From Parabacteroides sp. Marseille-P3160 (lineage in GTDB: Bacteria > Bacteroidota > Bacteroidia > Bacteroidales > Tannerellaceae), in assembly GCF_900162725.1 (NCBI RefSeq), contig NZ_LT799418.1, positions 1,080,011 to 1,144,010 on the forward strand: DNA of 64,000 bases, written 5' to 3'. The notes beneath the pieces were generated by a model that made no database searches, was not told the DNA's origin, and saw only the letters and a list, made by a program, of their open reading frames with translations. Both the position numbers and the translations under genes were made by a program. Positions 8,517 to 17,463 of this stretch are shown piece after piece (the first letter of the stretch is position 1; every line of letters starts with the position of its first letter).

Positions 8517-10469
8517 ATGAAAAGAATAATCTTACTCCTCCTTGTTGTTTTGTCTCTTATAAATAATAATTTATATGCGAAAACAATAGAATTAACATCT
8601 CCCAATAAAGAAATAAAAGTATCTATCCTTCTTGCGGATAAAATCTACTATTCAGTATCATATAATAATGATGAACTATTGAAGGAATGTTATATGCGGC
8701 TTATTTTAAAAGATAATGTATTCGGTGAACAACCTAAATTAACAAGCCGGAAACAAACGCAGGTAAATGAAACGCTGACTCCCGTGATTCCTCTTAAATA
8801 TACTGTGGTTAATAACTATTATAATCAGCTCAGACTAACCTTTAAAGGTAATTATGTTGTAGAGTTCCGTGCCTTTAACGACGGAATAGCTTATCGTTTC
8901 ATCACTAACAACAAAGATGAAGCATATGTAACGGGAGAAGATTTTGTGATTAACTTTCCCGATGCTTATCTCGCACACTTACAACAACCCCAAGGATTCA
9001 AGACAGCCTATGAAGAAGCTTATACGCACATCAAAACGAATGAATGGAAGCCATCCGATAAGATGAGTGCATTACCTGTGCTGATTGATACCCAAAAACC
9101 ATATAAGATACTCATCTCAGAATCCGATTTGAGCGATTACCCTTGTATGTTCCTGAAAGGTACGGAAGAAAACGGCATGCGATCCACCTTTCCCAAAGTA
9201 CCACTGGAGTTTGGAGAAGATGGAGATAGGAGTGTGAAAATATTAAAAGAAGCCGATTATATTGCGCAAACATCTGGAAAAAGGAGCTATCCGTGGCGTT
9301 ACTTTGTCATTACTAAAAATGACAAGCAGTTGGTAGAGAATACGATGACATATAGGTTGGCTGCTAAAAACCAAATAACCGACCCTTCCTGGATTAAACC
9401 TGGGCAGGCTAGTTGGGAATGGTGGAATGGAGCAACTCCGTATGGGGCGGATGTAAACTTCGTAGCAGGTTGTAATCTGGATACTTATAAATATTTCATT
9501 GATTTCGCTTCGCAGTTTGGCATTCCTTATATAATCATGGATGAGGGATGGGCGCAAAGTACCCGCGATCCTTATACTCCCAACCCGACAGTTGATGTAC
9601 ATGAAATTATCCGTTATGGAAAAGAAAAAAATGTCGGTGTTGTGCTTTGGTTGACCTGGCTCACTGTGGAGAATAATTTCGATATATTCAAAACATTCAA
9701 GGAATGGGGAATAAAAGGAGTTAAAATAGATTTTATGGATCGGAGCGATCAATGGATGGTTAATTACTACGAACGTGTAGCCCGGGAAGCCGCCAAGCAT
9801 AAACTGTTTGTGGATTTTCATGGCTCATTCAAACCGGCCGGATTGGAATATAAATATCCGAATGTCCTCTCTTACGAAGGAGTAAGGGGAATGGAACAAA
9901 TGGGCGGATGTTATCCCGACAATAGCCTCTATTTGCCTTTTATGCGGAATGCCGTAGGTCCGATGGACTATACTCCCGGTGCTATGATCAGTATGCAACC
10001 TGATGTTTATAGATCAGAACGCCCGAACTCGGCCAGTATTGGAACCCGAGCTTATCAAATGGCGTTATTCGTTATTTTTGAAAGCGGTATACAGATGTTA
10101 GCTGACAATCCGACTTTATATTATAACAACCGGGAATGTACGGAATTTATTACAGAAGTACCTGTTACCTGGGATGAAACCCGGGCACTCAAGGCTCTCG
10201 TGGGTGATTATGTGATCGTGGCCAAGCGCAAAGGAAACAAATGGTTTATTGGTGGAATTACCAATAACAAGGAGAAAGAGCGGACTTTTGAAATTCCACT
10301 TGATTTTCTTCCAGATGGAAAAAGCTTTCGTATGACTTCATTTGAAGACGGCATCAATGCCGGTTATCAAGCCATGGATTATCGTAAGAAAGAGACGACC
10401 GTAAAATCCGATGATAAGATATCGGTTAAAATGGTAAGGAATGGTGGTTGGGTGGCTGTTATCGAATAA
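8517..10469 (+). CDS. GH97 family glycosidase (retaining-type candidate)
   Basis: 650 residues with a signal peptide (about 1-21, ending LYAK), so it acts in the periplasm. It has the GH97 layout: N-terminal beta-sandwich (about 25-280), central barrel (about 290-560) and C-terminal beta domain. GH97 contains inverting alpha-glucosidases such as SusB and retaining alpha-galactosidases. Asp405 in KIDFMD sits where the retaining branch has its nucleophile, and Glu454 in SYEGVRG is a candidate acid/base. A retaining alpha-galactosidase-like enzyme is therefore favoured, by inference. It converges on the xylose operon and shares a terminator with it. No SusC/D genes are near. Confidence 0.9.
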   Translation: MKRIILLLLVVLSLINNNLYAKTIELTSPNKEIKVSILLADKIYYSVSYNNDELLKECYMRLILKDNVFGEQPKLTSRKQTQVNETLTPVIPLKYTVVNNYYNQLRLTFKGNYVVEFRAFNDGIAYRFITNNKDEAYVTGEDFVINFPDAYLAHLQQPQGFKTAYEEAYTHIKTNEWKPSDKMSALPVLIDTQKPYKILISESDLSDYPCMFLKGTEENGMRSTFPKVPLEFGEDGDRSVKILKEADYIAQTSGKRSYPWRYFVITKNDKQLVENTMTYRLAAKNQITDPSWIKPGQASWEWWNGATPYGADVNFVAGCNLDTYKYFIDFASQFGIPYIIMDEGWAQSTRDPYTPNPTVDVHEIIRYGKEKNVGVVLWLTWLTVENNFDIFKTFKEWGIKGVKIDFMDRSDQWMVNYYERVAREAAKHKLFVDFHGSFKPAGLEYKYPNVLSYEGVRGMEQMGGCYPDNSLYLPFMRNAVGPMDYTPGAMISMQPDVYRSERPNSASIGTRAYQMALFVIFESGIQMLADNPTLYYNNRECTEFITEVPVTWDETRALKALVGDYVIVAKRKGNKWFIGGITNNKEKERTFEIPLDFLPDGKSFRMTSFEDGINAGYQAMDYRKKETTVKSDDKISVKMVRNGGWVAVIE

Positions 10470-10506
10470 TTTAAAACAATAATTAAATGCTTCTTTAAAA
10501 AACCAC

Positions 10507-10538
10507 GGGACTGCCTAAAAAAGGGGGCAGCCCCTTTT
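10507..10538. terminator. Terminator between GH97 gene and xylE
   Basis: GGG-A-CTGCC (10507-10515) pairs with GGCAGCCC (from 10526), with a one-base bulge and an A-rich loop. TTTT follows on the plus strand and a run of six T on the minus strand, so it can serve both converging units. Confidence 0.75.
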
Positions 10539-10616
10539 GGTGTTTGTACATTTTGTTAAAATGTACTCTCTTGATGTTGCTTTTTGCGTTGGTATTTTTT
10601 CTGAGAAAAGCCCTGT

Positions 10617-12176
10617 TTATTTTTTCCACATCTGTTCCATATCTTCCAGGGTTTTGCCTTTGGTCTCGGGGAGCCGCTTCCATACAAAGATAGCTGCTAA
10701 TACGGCTAATGCTCCATATATCCAGTAAGAGAAACCATGATGGAAAAAAGAGACCAATGTCTCGTTCTTATCCATAATCGGAAAAGTCCATGACACGAGG
10801 AAATTGGAAACCCATTGGGCGGTGACGGCAATCGACATCACGACGGAACGGACGGAGTTGGGGAATATCTCAGCCAGCATGACCCAACATACGGGGCCCC
10901 AGGAGATGGCAAATCCGGCTGTGTAGGTAAGCATACATACCAGTTTCAAACCTGACGGCAGATTAGCAGCAAAGGAGGTGCCCAGTACCAGCATGGAAGC
11001 CGCCATGACCAATGCCCCAATGATAAGCAGTGGTTTACGACCGAACCGGTCGACCGTAAGAATCGCTAAGACGGTGAATGACAGATTGACAATTCCTACG
11101 ATAATCGTTTGCAATAGTGCCGAATCAGTACCCGAGCCCATGCTTTTGAATATTTCCGGAGCATAATACAAGACGACATTAATACCTACAAATTGTTGGA
11201 AAGCAGAGAGTAAAACGCCGGTAATAATGATTACGAATCCATATGATTTTATCGGGACATACAATGCGATCAGGAAACTGGCGATCATCGCTATCTCAAA
11301 AGCGCTTGAAATGCCCAGGAATGACAATCCAAGTATGCCCGCGATAAATAAGATCAGCCAGATAAGCATAAAATGATAATAAGATTTTATTGAAGTACCG
11401 GTTTCTTTAGTGAAACTATTTCGAATTTCCTGCAACTCTTTTTTCGCTTCTTTATTACCTACTAATTTCATTAAAATGTGTTCGGCTTTTTCTGTTTGGC
11501 CTTTCATGGTTAACCATCTGGGTGTCTCCGGTACAAAAAACAATAAGGAGAAAAATAGTCCTGCAGGGATTGCCAGGGAAGCAAACATCCATCGCCATCC
11601 AATCTGATGCAACCATTTCGTATCACCTTGTTGGGCAATAAAATAATTGACAAAGTAGACTACCAGCATTCCGAGAATGATGGCAAATTGGTTGAGAGAA
11701 ACAAGACTTCCCCGTTTTGCCGGCGGGGCTATTTCGGCAATATACATGGGGGATACCATTGACGCAATCCCTACACCTATACCTCCGATAATACGATAAA
11801 ATACGAAATGGTAAACAAAGGTATGATCGGTGGAATCCGGCAAGTGATAGCCTATTTCAGGCCAAGCAGAACCAAGGGCCGCCAATAGAAATAAGATGGC
11901 TGCCGTGAATAGGGCTTTTTTGCGTCCTAATTGCTGACTCAGCCAACCCCCGATAGCGGCACCTATAATACAACCGATGAGGGCACTACTGACGACAAAC
12001 CCTTCCATTGCATTCGCCTCATTCGGAGAAAGTCCCATCGGTTCGATGAAGAAATGGCGCAAGGATTCGACCGTCCCCGAGATAACGGCTGTGTCATACC
12101 CGAAGAGTAGTCCGCCCAAAGTTGCAATGACGGTTATCCCCGCAACATATAATTTACTCGCTTTTTGGTTTTTCAT
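10617..12176 (-). CDS. xylE: D-xylose:H+ symporter (MFS sugar porter)
   Basis: 519 residues with the twelve-helix sugar-porter architecture. Visible signatures are GLLFGYDTAVISG in helix 1, an RxGRKK motif (LGRKKAL) after helix 2, a PESPRW equivalent (VPETPRW), a second DRFGRKPLL motif, and the terminal PETKGKTLE. It imports xylose across the inner membrane together with a proton. It is the last gene of the xylose operon, after xylA. The xylA-xylE gap holds a stem-loop (12237-12268) that could tune mRNA stability. Other pentoses or hexoses remain possible substrates, but the neighbours point to xylose. Confidence 0.93.
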   Translation of the reverse strand: MKNQKASKLYVAGITVIATLGGLLFGYDTAVISGTVESLRHFFIEPMGLSPNEANAMEGFVVSSALIGCIIGAAIGGWLSQQLGRKKALFTAAILFLLAALGSAWPEIGYHLPDSTDHTFVYHFVFYRIIGGIGVGIASMVSPMYIAEIAPPAKRGSLVSLNQFAIILGMLVVYFVNYFIAQQGDTKWLHQIGWRWMFASLAIPAGLFFSLLFFVPETPRWLTMKGQTEKAEHILMKLVGNKEAKKELQEIRNSFTKETGTSIKSYYHFMLIWLILFIAGILGLSFLGISSAFEIAMIASFLIALYVPIKSYGFVIIITGVLLSAFQQFVGINVVLYYAPEIFKSMGSGTDSALLQTIIVGIVNLSFTVLAILTVDRFGRKPLLIIGALVMAASMLVLGTSFAANLPSGLKLVCMLTYTAGFAISWGPVCWVMLAEIFPNSVRSVVMSIAVTAQWVSNFLVSWTFPIMDKNETLVSFFHHGFSYWIYGALAVLAAIFVWKRLPETKGKTLEDMEQMWKK

Positions 12177-12236
12177 GGATTTCTATTTATAATGGTCTTT
12201 TCGATAAAAAGAAGAAGTGACTGTCCCAATAGGAAA

Positions 12237-12268
12237 GTTGAAAAAATCATAACTATGACTTTTTCAAC
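12237..12268. repeat. Stem-loop in the xylA-xylE gap
   Basis: GTTGAAAAA (12237-12245) pairs with TTTTTCAAC (12260-12268); inside, TCAT pairs with ATGA around AACT. There is no T-run on the operon (minus) strand, so it looks like a processing or stability element rather than a terminator. The internal AATCATAACTATGA recurs in the inverted repeat at 27776-27815. Confidence 0.5.
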
Positions 12269-12314
12269 CGGAAAAAGGATGGCATTTGACACACATTTGA
12301 TCCCCTGCCCGGTA

Positions 12315-13634
12315 TTATTCCGTATATATATTTACAATTGCTTCATACAATTCCTGTTTGCCGCTGATTTGTTCTGGTTCGCCTTTTTGCTTGGCGTAGG
12401 ATACTAAATCTTCCAGTGAAAGTCTCCCTTCTTCGAACTCTTTGCCTTTTCCGTTGTCGAAGGAAGCATAGCGCTCTTTCAGCATTTGGAGATACGGCGA
12501 TTCGTTGAGAAGCCGTGCGGCATTCTCCAATGCACGTGCCATGACATCCATTCCTGCAATATGTGCGATAAAGATATCTTCCAGATCGGTTGAATTTCTG
12601 CGGGTTTTTGCATCAAAATTGATGCCGCCATTACCGAATCCTCCATTCCGGATGATCTGAATGAATGCCTGTACCAGTTCGAATGAATCGATTGGGAATT
12701 GGTCGGTGTCCCATCCGTTTTGGTAATCGCCTCGATTAGCATCGATCGAGCCCAACAGTCCGGCGTCTACCGCGCAAGCCAATTCGTGTTCGAAAGTATG
12801 TCCGGCAAGTGTAGCGTGATTGACTTCTATGTTGATTTTGAAGTCCTTGTCCAGTCCATAGTGGCGGAGGAATCCGATCACGGTTTCCACATCCGTATCG
12901 TATTGGTGCTTGGTCGGTTCCATTGGTTTAGGCTCGATAAGGAAGGTTCCTTGGAAGCCTTTGGAGCGGCCGTAGTCACGGGCAAGGATAAGCATCTGTG
13001 CCAGATGATCTTTCTCGCGTTTCTGGTCGGTGTTTAATAAGCTCATATATCCTTCGCGGCCTCCCCAGAAGACATAGTTGGTACCACCCAATTCCATCGT
13101 TGCGTCAATTGCATTTTTTATTTGTACGGCGGCGCGGGCTACGACGTTGAAATCGGGATTCGTGGCGGCACCGTTCATATACCGTTTATGACCGAAAACA
13201 TTAGCTGTTCCCCAAAGTAATTTGATGCCGGTCTCTGCTTGTTTCTGTTTGGCATAAGCGACCATTTCTTTCAGATTAGCTTCGTATCCTTCGATGGTAC
13301 TCGCTTCATCAACCAGATCTACATCGTGGAAACAGTAATGCTCAATGCTGACTTTTTGCATAAATTCGAACCCCGCATCCATTTTCGCCTTCGCTCTTTC
13401 CAAGGTTGAAGCGCTCATATTCCAAGGGAATGTTTTGGTTCCCGGACCGAATGGATCATTTCCTTCGGCACATAGCGTATGCCACCATGCCATGGAGAAC
13501 TTCAACCAATCTTTCATCTTCTTACCATTGATCTCTTTTTCGGGATCGTAGTAATGAAATGCCATCGGATTTTTACTCTCTTTTCCATCAAATTTGATTT
13601 TCCCTATTCCGGGAAAGAATTCTTTTGTTGCCAT
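12315..13634 (-). CDS. xylA: Xylose isomerase
   Basis: 439 residues, the usual length for class II xylose isomerases. It converts D-xylose to D-xylulose in the cytoplasm with two divalent metals. Conserved active-site segments are visible: [45 protein letters not shown] and GSIDANRGD. The frame is open 20 codons further upstream. I chose the ATG at 13632-13634 (MATKEFFPG) because family members start there, because AAAGAGAG precedes it, and because the longer form would overlap the end of xylB. It lies 26 bp after xylB and before xylE. Confidence 0.97.
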   Translation of the reverse strand: MATKEFFPGIGKIKFDGKESKNPMAFHYYDPEKEINGKKMKDWLKFSMAWWHTLCAEGNDPFGPGTKTFPWNMSASTLERAKAKMDAGFEFMQKVSIEHYCFHDVDLVDEASTIEGYEANLKEMVAYAKQKQAETGIKLLWGTANVFGHKRYMNGAATNPDFNVVARAAVQIKNAIDATMELGGTNYVFWGGREGYMSLLNTDQKREKDHLAQMLILARDYGRSKGFQGTFLIEPKPMEPTKHQYDTDVETVIGFLRHYGLDKDFKINIEVNHATLAGHTFEHELACAVDAGLLGSIDANRGDYQNGWDTDQFPIDSFELVQAFIQIIRNGGFGNGGINFDAKTRRNSTDLEDIFIAHIAGMDVMARALENAARLLNESPYLQMLKERYASFDNGKGKEFEEGRLSLEDLVSYAKQKGEPEQISGKQELYEAIVNIYTE

Positions 13635-13660
13635 CTCTCTTTTATTTTGTTTGTGAATAT

Positions 13661-15148
13661 TTATATTGAATAATTCTTTAACCTGCTCTTCCATTTTTCA
13701 TAAGCTTCTATGTAGGCGTCGTTCTTATCTTTTTCAGGATCGAAAACAAACAGTTTTTTCAGGGAGGCGAAGGCCTCTTTATGAGTGGCATAGATGCCGA
13801 TTCCCATGCCTGCTCCTTTGGCGGCTCCGACGGCTCCGTCGGTGTTAAATAATTCCACAGTCGCGCCGCTTACATTCGACAGGGTTTGTGCAAATAACGG
13901 ACTGAGGAACATATTGGCGTATCCTGCCCGAATTAAATGAATGTCCATACCCATTTCTTTCATGATTTCCATCCCGTATTCATATGAAAAAACAATTCCT
14001 TCCTGAGCGGCACGTAACAGGTCGCTTTTTGTATGGATGTTAAAATTAATCCCGTGTACGGAACAGCTGATATCTTTGTTTTTGAGTATTCGTTCCGCTC
14101 CGTTCCCAAAAGGAACGACCGAGATACCTTTGGCTCCGATGGGAGATTGGGCTGCCAGAAGATTCATGTCGGCATAGGATAATCCTTCCAAAGCCAGATT
14201 CTGTTTCAGCCATGAATTGAGAATGCCTGTCCCATTGATACATAATAAGATTCCCAATCGCTGCCTATCTTTCGTGTAATTAACATGGGCAAAGGTGTTT
14301 ACGCGTGATTCCCTATCATAATCCAATCGATCCGATATCCCGTATACCACGCCCGATGTACCGGCGGTAGAGGCTATTTCTCCGGGATTAAAAACATTTA
14401 GGGACAGTGCGTTATTGGGTTGGTCGCCTGCCCGGTAGGAGATAGGCGTTCCCACTTTTAATCCGAGTTCACGGGCCGCCGTTGTCGAGACCTGCGCCTG
14501 TATGCCGAATACCGGCTTTATTTCAGGGAAAAAACTTTTGGGAATACCGAAATAACTCAATACGTCTTCTGATAAGGATTTTGTTTTAAAGTCCCAGAAA
14601 ATACCTTCGGACAGTCCTTCGATCGTCATCGCTATATCGCCTGATAACTTCATGGCAATATAGTCGCCGGGCAGCATCAATTTATCAACCTTTTCATAAA
14701 TAGCCGGTTCGTTTTCTTTTACCCAAGCCAGCTTGGATGCCGTAAAGTTGCCCGGAGAATTGAGCAGATGGGAAAGGCATCGTTCTTCTCCGATTGCCTT
14801 GAACGCCCGTTCGCCGTAGGACACGGCCCGGCTATCGCACCAGATGATTGCCGGCCGCAATACCTCTTGATGCTTATCGACAAGTACCAGGCCATGCATC
14901 TGCCAGGTAATGCCGATGCCCTTGATTTCTTCCGCTTTTATCTTGGATTTCCGCATAACCGACCCGTGGGCGATTTTCAGATTATTCCACCATTCTTCCG
15001 ACTCCTGTTCTGCCCATCCAGGTCTGATTGCCTTGATCTTCATTTCTGTTTTCGGATGGAAATCCGACGCAACCACTTCTCCCGAGTCGGCCTTTACCAA
15101 ACATGCCTTTACCGAAGAGCTTCCTATATCATAGCCTAATAGATACAT
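13661..15148 (-). CDS. xylB: Xylulokinase (FGGY family)
   Basis: 495 residues of an FGGY carbohydrate kinase, which phosphorylates D-xylulose to D-xylulose 5-phosphate for the pentose phosphate pathway. The N-terminal phosphate loop [11 protein letters not shown], the substrate segment [10 protein letters not shown] and the IIWCDSR segment are present, as are [11 protein letters not shown] and a C-terminal nucleotide-binding part ending at [13 protein letters not shown] and [10 protein letters not shown]. It starts 18 bp after the stop of the NUDIX regulator gene and is followed by xylA after 26 bp, so the four genes probably form one minus-strand operon. Confidence 0.96.
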   Translation of the reverse strand: MYLLGYDIGSSSVKACLVKADSGEVVASDFHPKTEMKIKAIRPGWAEQESEEWWNNLKIAHGSVMRKSKIKAEEIKGIGITWQMHGLVLVDKHQEVLRPAIIWCDSRAVSYGERAFKAIGEERCLSHLLNSPGNFTASKLAWVKENEPAIYEKVDKLMLPGDYIAMKLSGDIAMTIEGLSEGIFWDFKTKSLSEDVLSYFGIPKSFFPEIKPVFGIQAQVSTTAARELGLKVGTPISYRAGDQPNNALSLNVFNPGEIASTAGTSGVVYGISDRLDYDRESRVNTFAHVNYTKDRQRLGILLCINGTGILNSWLKQNLALEGLSYADMNLLAAQSPIGAKGISVVPFGNGAERILKNKDISCSVHGINFNIHTKSDLLRAAQEGIVFSYEYGMEIMKEMGMDIHLIRAGYANMFLSPLFAQTLSNVSGATVELFNTDGAVGAAKGAGMGIGIYATHKEAFASLKKLFVFDPEKDKNDAYIEAYEKWKSRLKNYSI

Positions 15149-15166
15149 GGTATTTCCCTTTTTTGT

Positions 15167-15883
15167 TTATAGATTCGATTTAAGCTTATTATATTCTTTC
15201 TTGTTGAATTTGTAAAGACGGGCCGCCCGATGGGGAACGCCTTTTTCTTTTTCATCCAATGCTACTATATAAGGCATCGTTGCTACCTTTTTGTGGAAAT
15301 TACGAATGTCGATAAACCGGTTATAAATTGCCTCATATAATTTATGCAGTTGGCTTATCGTGAATTTTTGAGGAAGGAGTTCGGAGATGATTGCCGGTTC
15401 ATATTCAACCCAGCGCCTGATTTCCCCCAAAGACTCACCTACAATTAAATTATGATCGAAAGGCATATGTGGTATTGAATTTACAGAGCGCCATTCCGAA
15501 TGTTTGTATCTGGAGATATTCGTTAGTTTCCGATCGATTTTGCAAAGAGCAATATATACAACTGTTATCAACCGATTGATATCCGGTTTGTAGGCTTTGT
15601 CCAACCACAGCCTGTCTTCCTGCTTGCTGGCTCTATCCGGTGATGCAAAACATTTGAACTGTTTTAATGGCAGTTTTTTGATACCCGTTAATTCAAATAG
15701 AACTCGTTGGGCGGCATCGTCTACATCTTCTTCATTATAGATCAGGCTACCCGGTAATTTCAGTGCCTTGGATTCTCCAGTTCCTGCATTCCGTTGTACC
15801 AGAAGTATGGTTAATTGTTTTTCGTCGAAACCAAAGACAACGCAATCGATCGATACATAGGTATGAATAAAATTTGGACTCAT
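15167..15883 (-). CDS. NUDIX-type transcriptional regulator of the xylose operon
   Basis: 238 residues: an N-terminal NUDIX domain (about 8-140) and a C-terminal winged-helix DNA-binding domain (about 150-238, ending KLYKFNKKEYNKL). This is the NrtR/AraR-like layout used in Bacteroidetes to sense sugars or their derivatives. The Nudix box is degenerate. It keeps the leading glycine and glutamate (GSLIYNE), but the catalytic REUxEE core reads QRVLFE. Hydrolysis is therefore unlikely and effector binding likely. It is the first gene of the operon with xylB, xylA and xylE, which makes xylose or xylulose the probable signal. A pair of inverted 21-bp sites upstream is a good operator candidate. 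Confidence 0.85.
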   Translation of the reverse strand: MSPNFIHTYVSIDCVVFGFDEKQLTILLVQRNAGTGESKALKLPGSLIYNEEDVDDAAQRVLFELTGIKKLPLKQFKCFASPDRASKQEDRLWLDKAYKPDINRLITVVYIALCKIDRKLTNISRYKHSEWRSVNSIPHMPFDHNLIVGESLGEIRRWVEYEPAIISELLPQKFTISQLHKLYEAIYNRFIDIRNFHKKVATMPYIVALDEKEKGVPHRAARLYKFNKKEYNKLKSNL

Positions 15884-15920
15884 GGCAGCCTCTATTTAAT
15901 TATTTTCCCCTGGAGAATGC

Positions 15921-15941
15921 GAATATAACATTTTATATTTA
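15921..15941 (-). promoter_or_regulatory. Candidate NUDIX-regulator operator, site 1
   Basis: The reverse complement of 15921-15941 matches site 2 (15983-16003) at about 19 of 21 positions, with common core AAATGTTATAT. It overlaps a -7-like TATATTCG (reverse strand, 15920-15927), so bound regulator could block or reposition RNA polymerase. It lies about 40 bp before the regulator start codon. Confidence 0.5.
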
Positions 15942-15982
15942 ATGCTTATTTGATCGGGATCTATTTTAGGGTTAAATTATTG

Positions 15983-16003
15983 TAAATAAAAATGTTATAT
16001 ATC
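15983..16003 (+). promoter_or_regulatory. Candidate NUDIX-regulator operator, site 2
   Basis: The core AAATGTTATAT with flanks TAAATA and ATC is a near copy of site 1 in opposite orientation, 41 bp farther from the gene. Two inverted copies of a 21-bp site in one intergenic region suggest a regulator that binds as a dimer, or loops between sites. Confidence 0.5.
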
Positions 16004-16128
16004 ATATAAGATATGATAAGACTTCTTTTCTGGCGAGTCATTCAAATGGATAAGTAGCTTACTATAAGTATTTTAAAAAAGCGGTAGGAAAAGCGTTCAA
16101 TCGTTAATTTTTACAATAAGCGGGCATG

Positions 16129-16156
16129 AAAAAAGGCAGCCTGATTAAGGATGCCT
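16129..16156 (-). terminator. Terminator of the tRNA-Asn pair
   Basis: On the reverse strand AGGCATCC pairs with GGCTGCCT (one mismatch) and is followed by six T. It begins 8 bases after the 3' end of the second tRNA. Confidence 0.75.
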
Positions 16157-16164
16157 CCGGGATG

Positions 16165-16238
16165 CTCTTCCTCTTGGACTTGAACCAAGGACCCTCTGAT
16201 TAACAGTCAGATGCTCTAACCAACTGAGCTAAGGAAGA
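16165..16238 (-). tRNA. tRNA-Asn (anticodon GTT), copy 2 of the tandem
   Basis: Reverse strand, 74 nt. Acceptor arms TCTTCCT/AGGAAGA pair perfectly. The D arm reads GCTCAGTTGGTTAGAGC. The anticodon arm CTGACTGTTAATCAG carries GTT, and the T arm contains GGTTCAAGTCC. The discriminator base is G, as usual for Asn; CCA is not encoded. The gene body is identical to the upstream copy. Confidence 0.97.
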
Positions 16239-16275
16239 AAAAAAACTTCAATACCTATTATAACCGAAAAAGTGG

Positions 16276-16349
16276 CTCTTCCTCTTGGACTTGAACCAAG
16301 GACCCTCTGATTAACAGTCAGATGCTCTAACCAACTGAGCTAAGGAAGA
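16276..16349 (-). tRNA. tRNA-Asn (anticodon GTT), copy 1 of the tandem
   Basis: Reverse strand, 74 nt, identical to the copy at 16165-16238 and separated from it by 37 bp. This is the promoter-proximal copy. A shared promoter (16400-16430) and terminator (16129-16156) make a two-gene transcript likely. Confidence 0.97.
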
Positions 16350-16399
16350 ATTTCTTATCTCCGTTCAGGCCTCTTGTAGGCCCCCCGGAAAATGTGTTG

Positions 16400-16430
16400 C
16401 AAAAGTACAGGATGTTTTCGAAATATGCAA
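16400..16430 (-). promoter_or_regulatory. Promoter of the tRNA-Asn pair
   Basis: On the reverse strand TTG (16430-16428), a 20-bp spacer and TACTTTTG (16407-16400) fit the Bacteroidetes -33/-7 layout. It abuts the divergent -7 box of the PfkB gene at 16431-16438. Confidence 0.55.
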
Positions 16431-16438
16431 TATCTTTG
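16431..16438 (+). promoter_or_regulatory. -7 box of the PfkB kinase gene
   Basis: TATCTTTG, 13 bases before the chosen ATG at 16452, so the leader would be very short. It directly adjoins the -33 element of the divergent tRNA promoter. Confidence 0.5.
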
Positions 16439-16451
16439 CAGAAAAAAAAGA

Positions 16452-17429
16452 ATGAAAGCGATTGGGATAGGAAACGCTTTGGTGGATGTACTCCTTCAAC
16501 TGGAAAATGATGAAATACTTTCCTCTTTTGGCCTTCAAAAGGGAACAATGGATCTTATCGATGAGAATCAGATGGTTTCTATCCGGAAAGCTCAGGAAAA
16601 CCTGAAGAGAAGCCAGGCGCCCGGAGGATCTGTTTGCAACACGATGAGGGCAATGGCGCAGTTAGGCGCGTCGGTCGGGTTTATCGGGAAAATCGGTTCG
16701 GATGAGGCCGGAGCTTATTACGAAGAGGCTTTGCGAAAAGCAAACGTGATTTCTTATTTTTCCCATGTCCCGGGCATTTCCGGCAGTTCCACGGTCATGA
16801 TTTCTCCGGATGCGGAGCGTACGATGGCTACTTTTCTCGGCCCGGCCGCCACTTTGACGGCGGAAGAGATTCCGGACGAAGTCCTCTCGGCTTACGACTG
16901 CATTTATATTGAGGGCTATCTTATCGCGAACGAACGGCTTTTTGTTCCGGTCCTGAAGCAGGCCAAGCGATTGGGGCTCAAAGTCGCCTTGGACTTATCG
17001 AATTTTAATGTTGTCAACGGATTTAAAGAATTGCTTTTGGAGGTTATTCCTTCCTATGTGGACATCCTGTTTTCCAACGAAAGCGAAGCCGAAGCGTTTG
17101 CTGGCAGGCAAGCTGAAAAGGCCGTATCGTTTATTTCGCGCATGGCGGATATTTCGGTGGTTACCATGGGTAGTAAAGGAGCATTAGTCGGATGTAAAGA
17201 TGGAATTATCCGAATTCCTGTTTCAGGCGGCGCACCTGTTGATACGACTGGTGCCGGAGATCATTTCGCCGCCGGCTTCCTCTATGGCTTGTCAGCCGGG
17301 AGAAGTTTGGAGAAATCGGCACGGGTAGGCTCTTTTCTGGCAGGTTGTGTAGTCGATATCATCGGAGCCCAGATTCCCGACAGGCAATGGGAACAAATAA
17401 AGTTAAAAGTAAGAGAGATTTTGTCTTGA
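16452..17429 (+). CDS. PfkB-family carbohydrate/nucleoside kinase (adenosine kinase-like)
   Basis: 325 residues of the ribokinase/PfkB superfamily. The first signature region APGGSVCNTMRAMAQLG lies near residues 55-71, and the second signature DTTGAGDHFAAGF, with the catalytic Asp in GAGD, near 270-282. The closest resemblance is to the adenosine-kinase-like branch common in Bacteroidetes; the substrate cannot be fixed by eye. The frame is open 20 codons farther upstream. I chose MKAIGIGNALVDV at 16452 because family members begin there and because the -7 box lies just before it. The S41 protease gene follows after 34 bp. Confidence 0.88.
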   Translation: MKAIGIGNALVDVLLQLENDEILSSFGLQKGTMDLIDENQMVSIRKAQENLKRSQAPGGSVCNTMRAMAQLGASVGFIGKIGSDEAGAYYEEALRKANVISYFSHVPGISGSSTVMISPDAERTMATFLGPAATLTAEEIPDEVLSAYDCIYIEGYLIANERLFVPVLKQAKRLGLKVALDLSNFNVVNGFKELLLEVIPSYVDILFSNESEAEAFAGRQAEKAVSFISRMADISVVTMGSKGALVGCKDGIIRIPVSGGAPVDTTGAGDHFAAGFLYGLSAGRSLEKSARVGSFLAGCVVDIIGAQIPDRQWEQIKLKVREILS

Positions 17430-17444
17430 AAATGTATTATTCTT

Positions 17445-17452
17445 TACTTTTG
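17445..17452 (+). promoter_or_regulatory. -7 box before the S41 protease gene
   Basis: TACTTTTG fits TAnnTTTG, 11 bases before the ATG at 17464. It suggests the protease gene can be transcribed independently of the PfkB gene. Confidence 0.4.
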
Positions 17453-17463
17453 GACAAAATGAA

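Noticed and set aside
13635..13694. Longer xylA start
   Set aside because: It would overlap the xylB end and add 20 residues not seen in xylose isomerases; a ribosome-binding sequence precedes the ATG at 13634.
16165..16349. tRNA-Asn pair as an integration site
   Set aside because: No integrase gene or partial tRNA repeat is found near; the two genes are intact and share a normal promoter and terminator.
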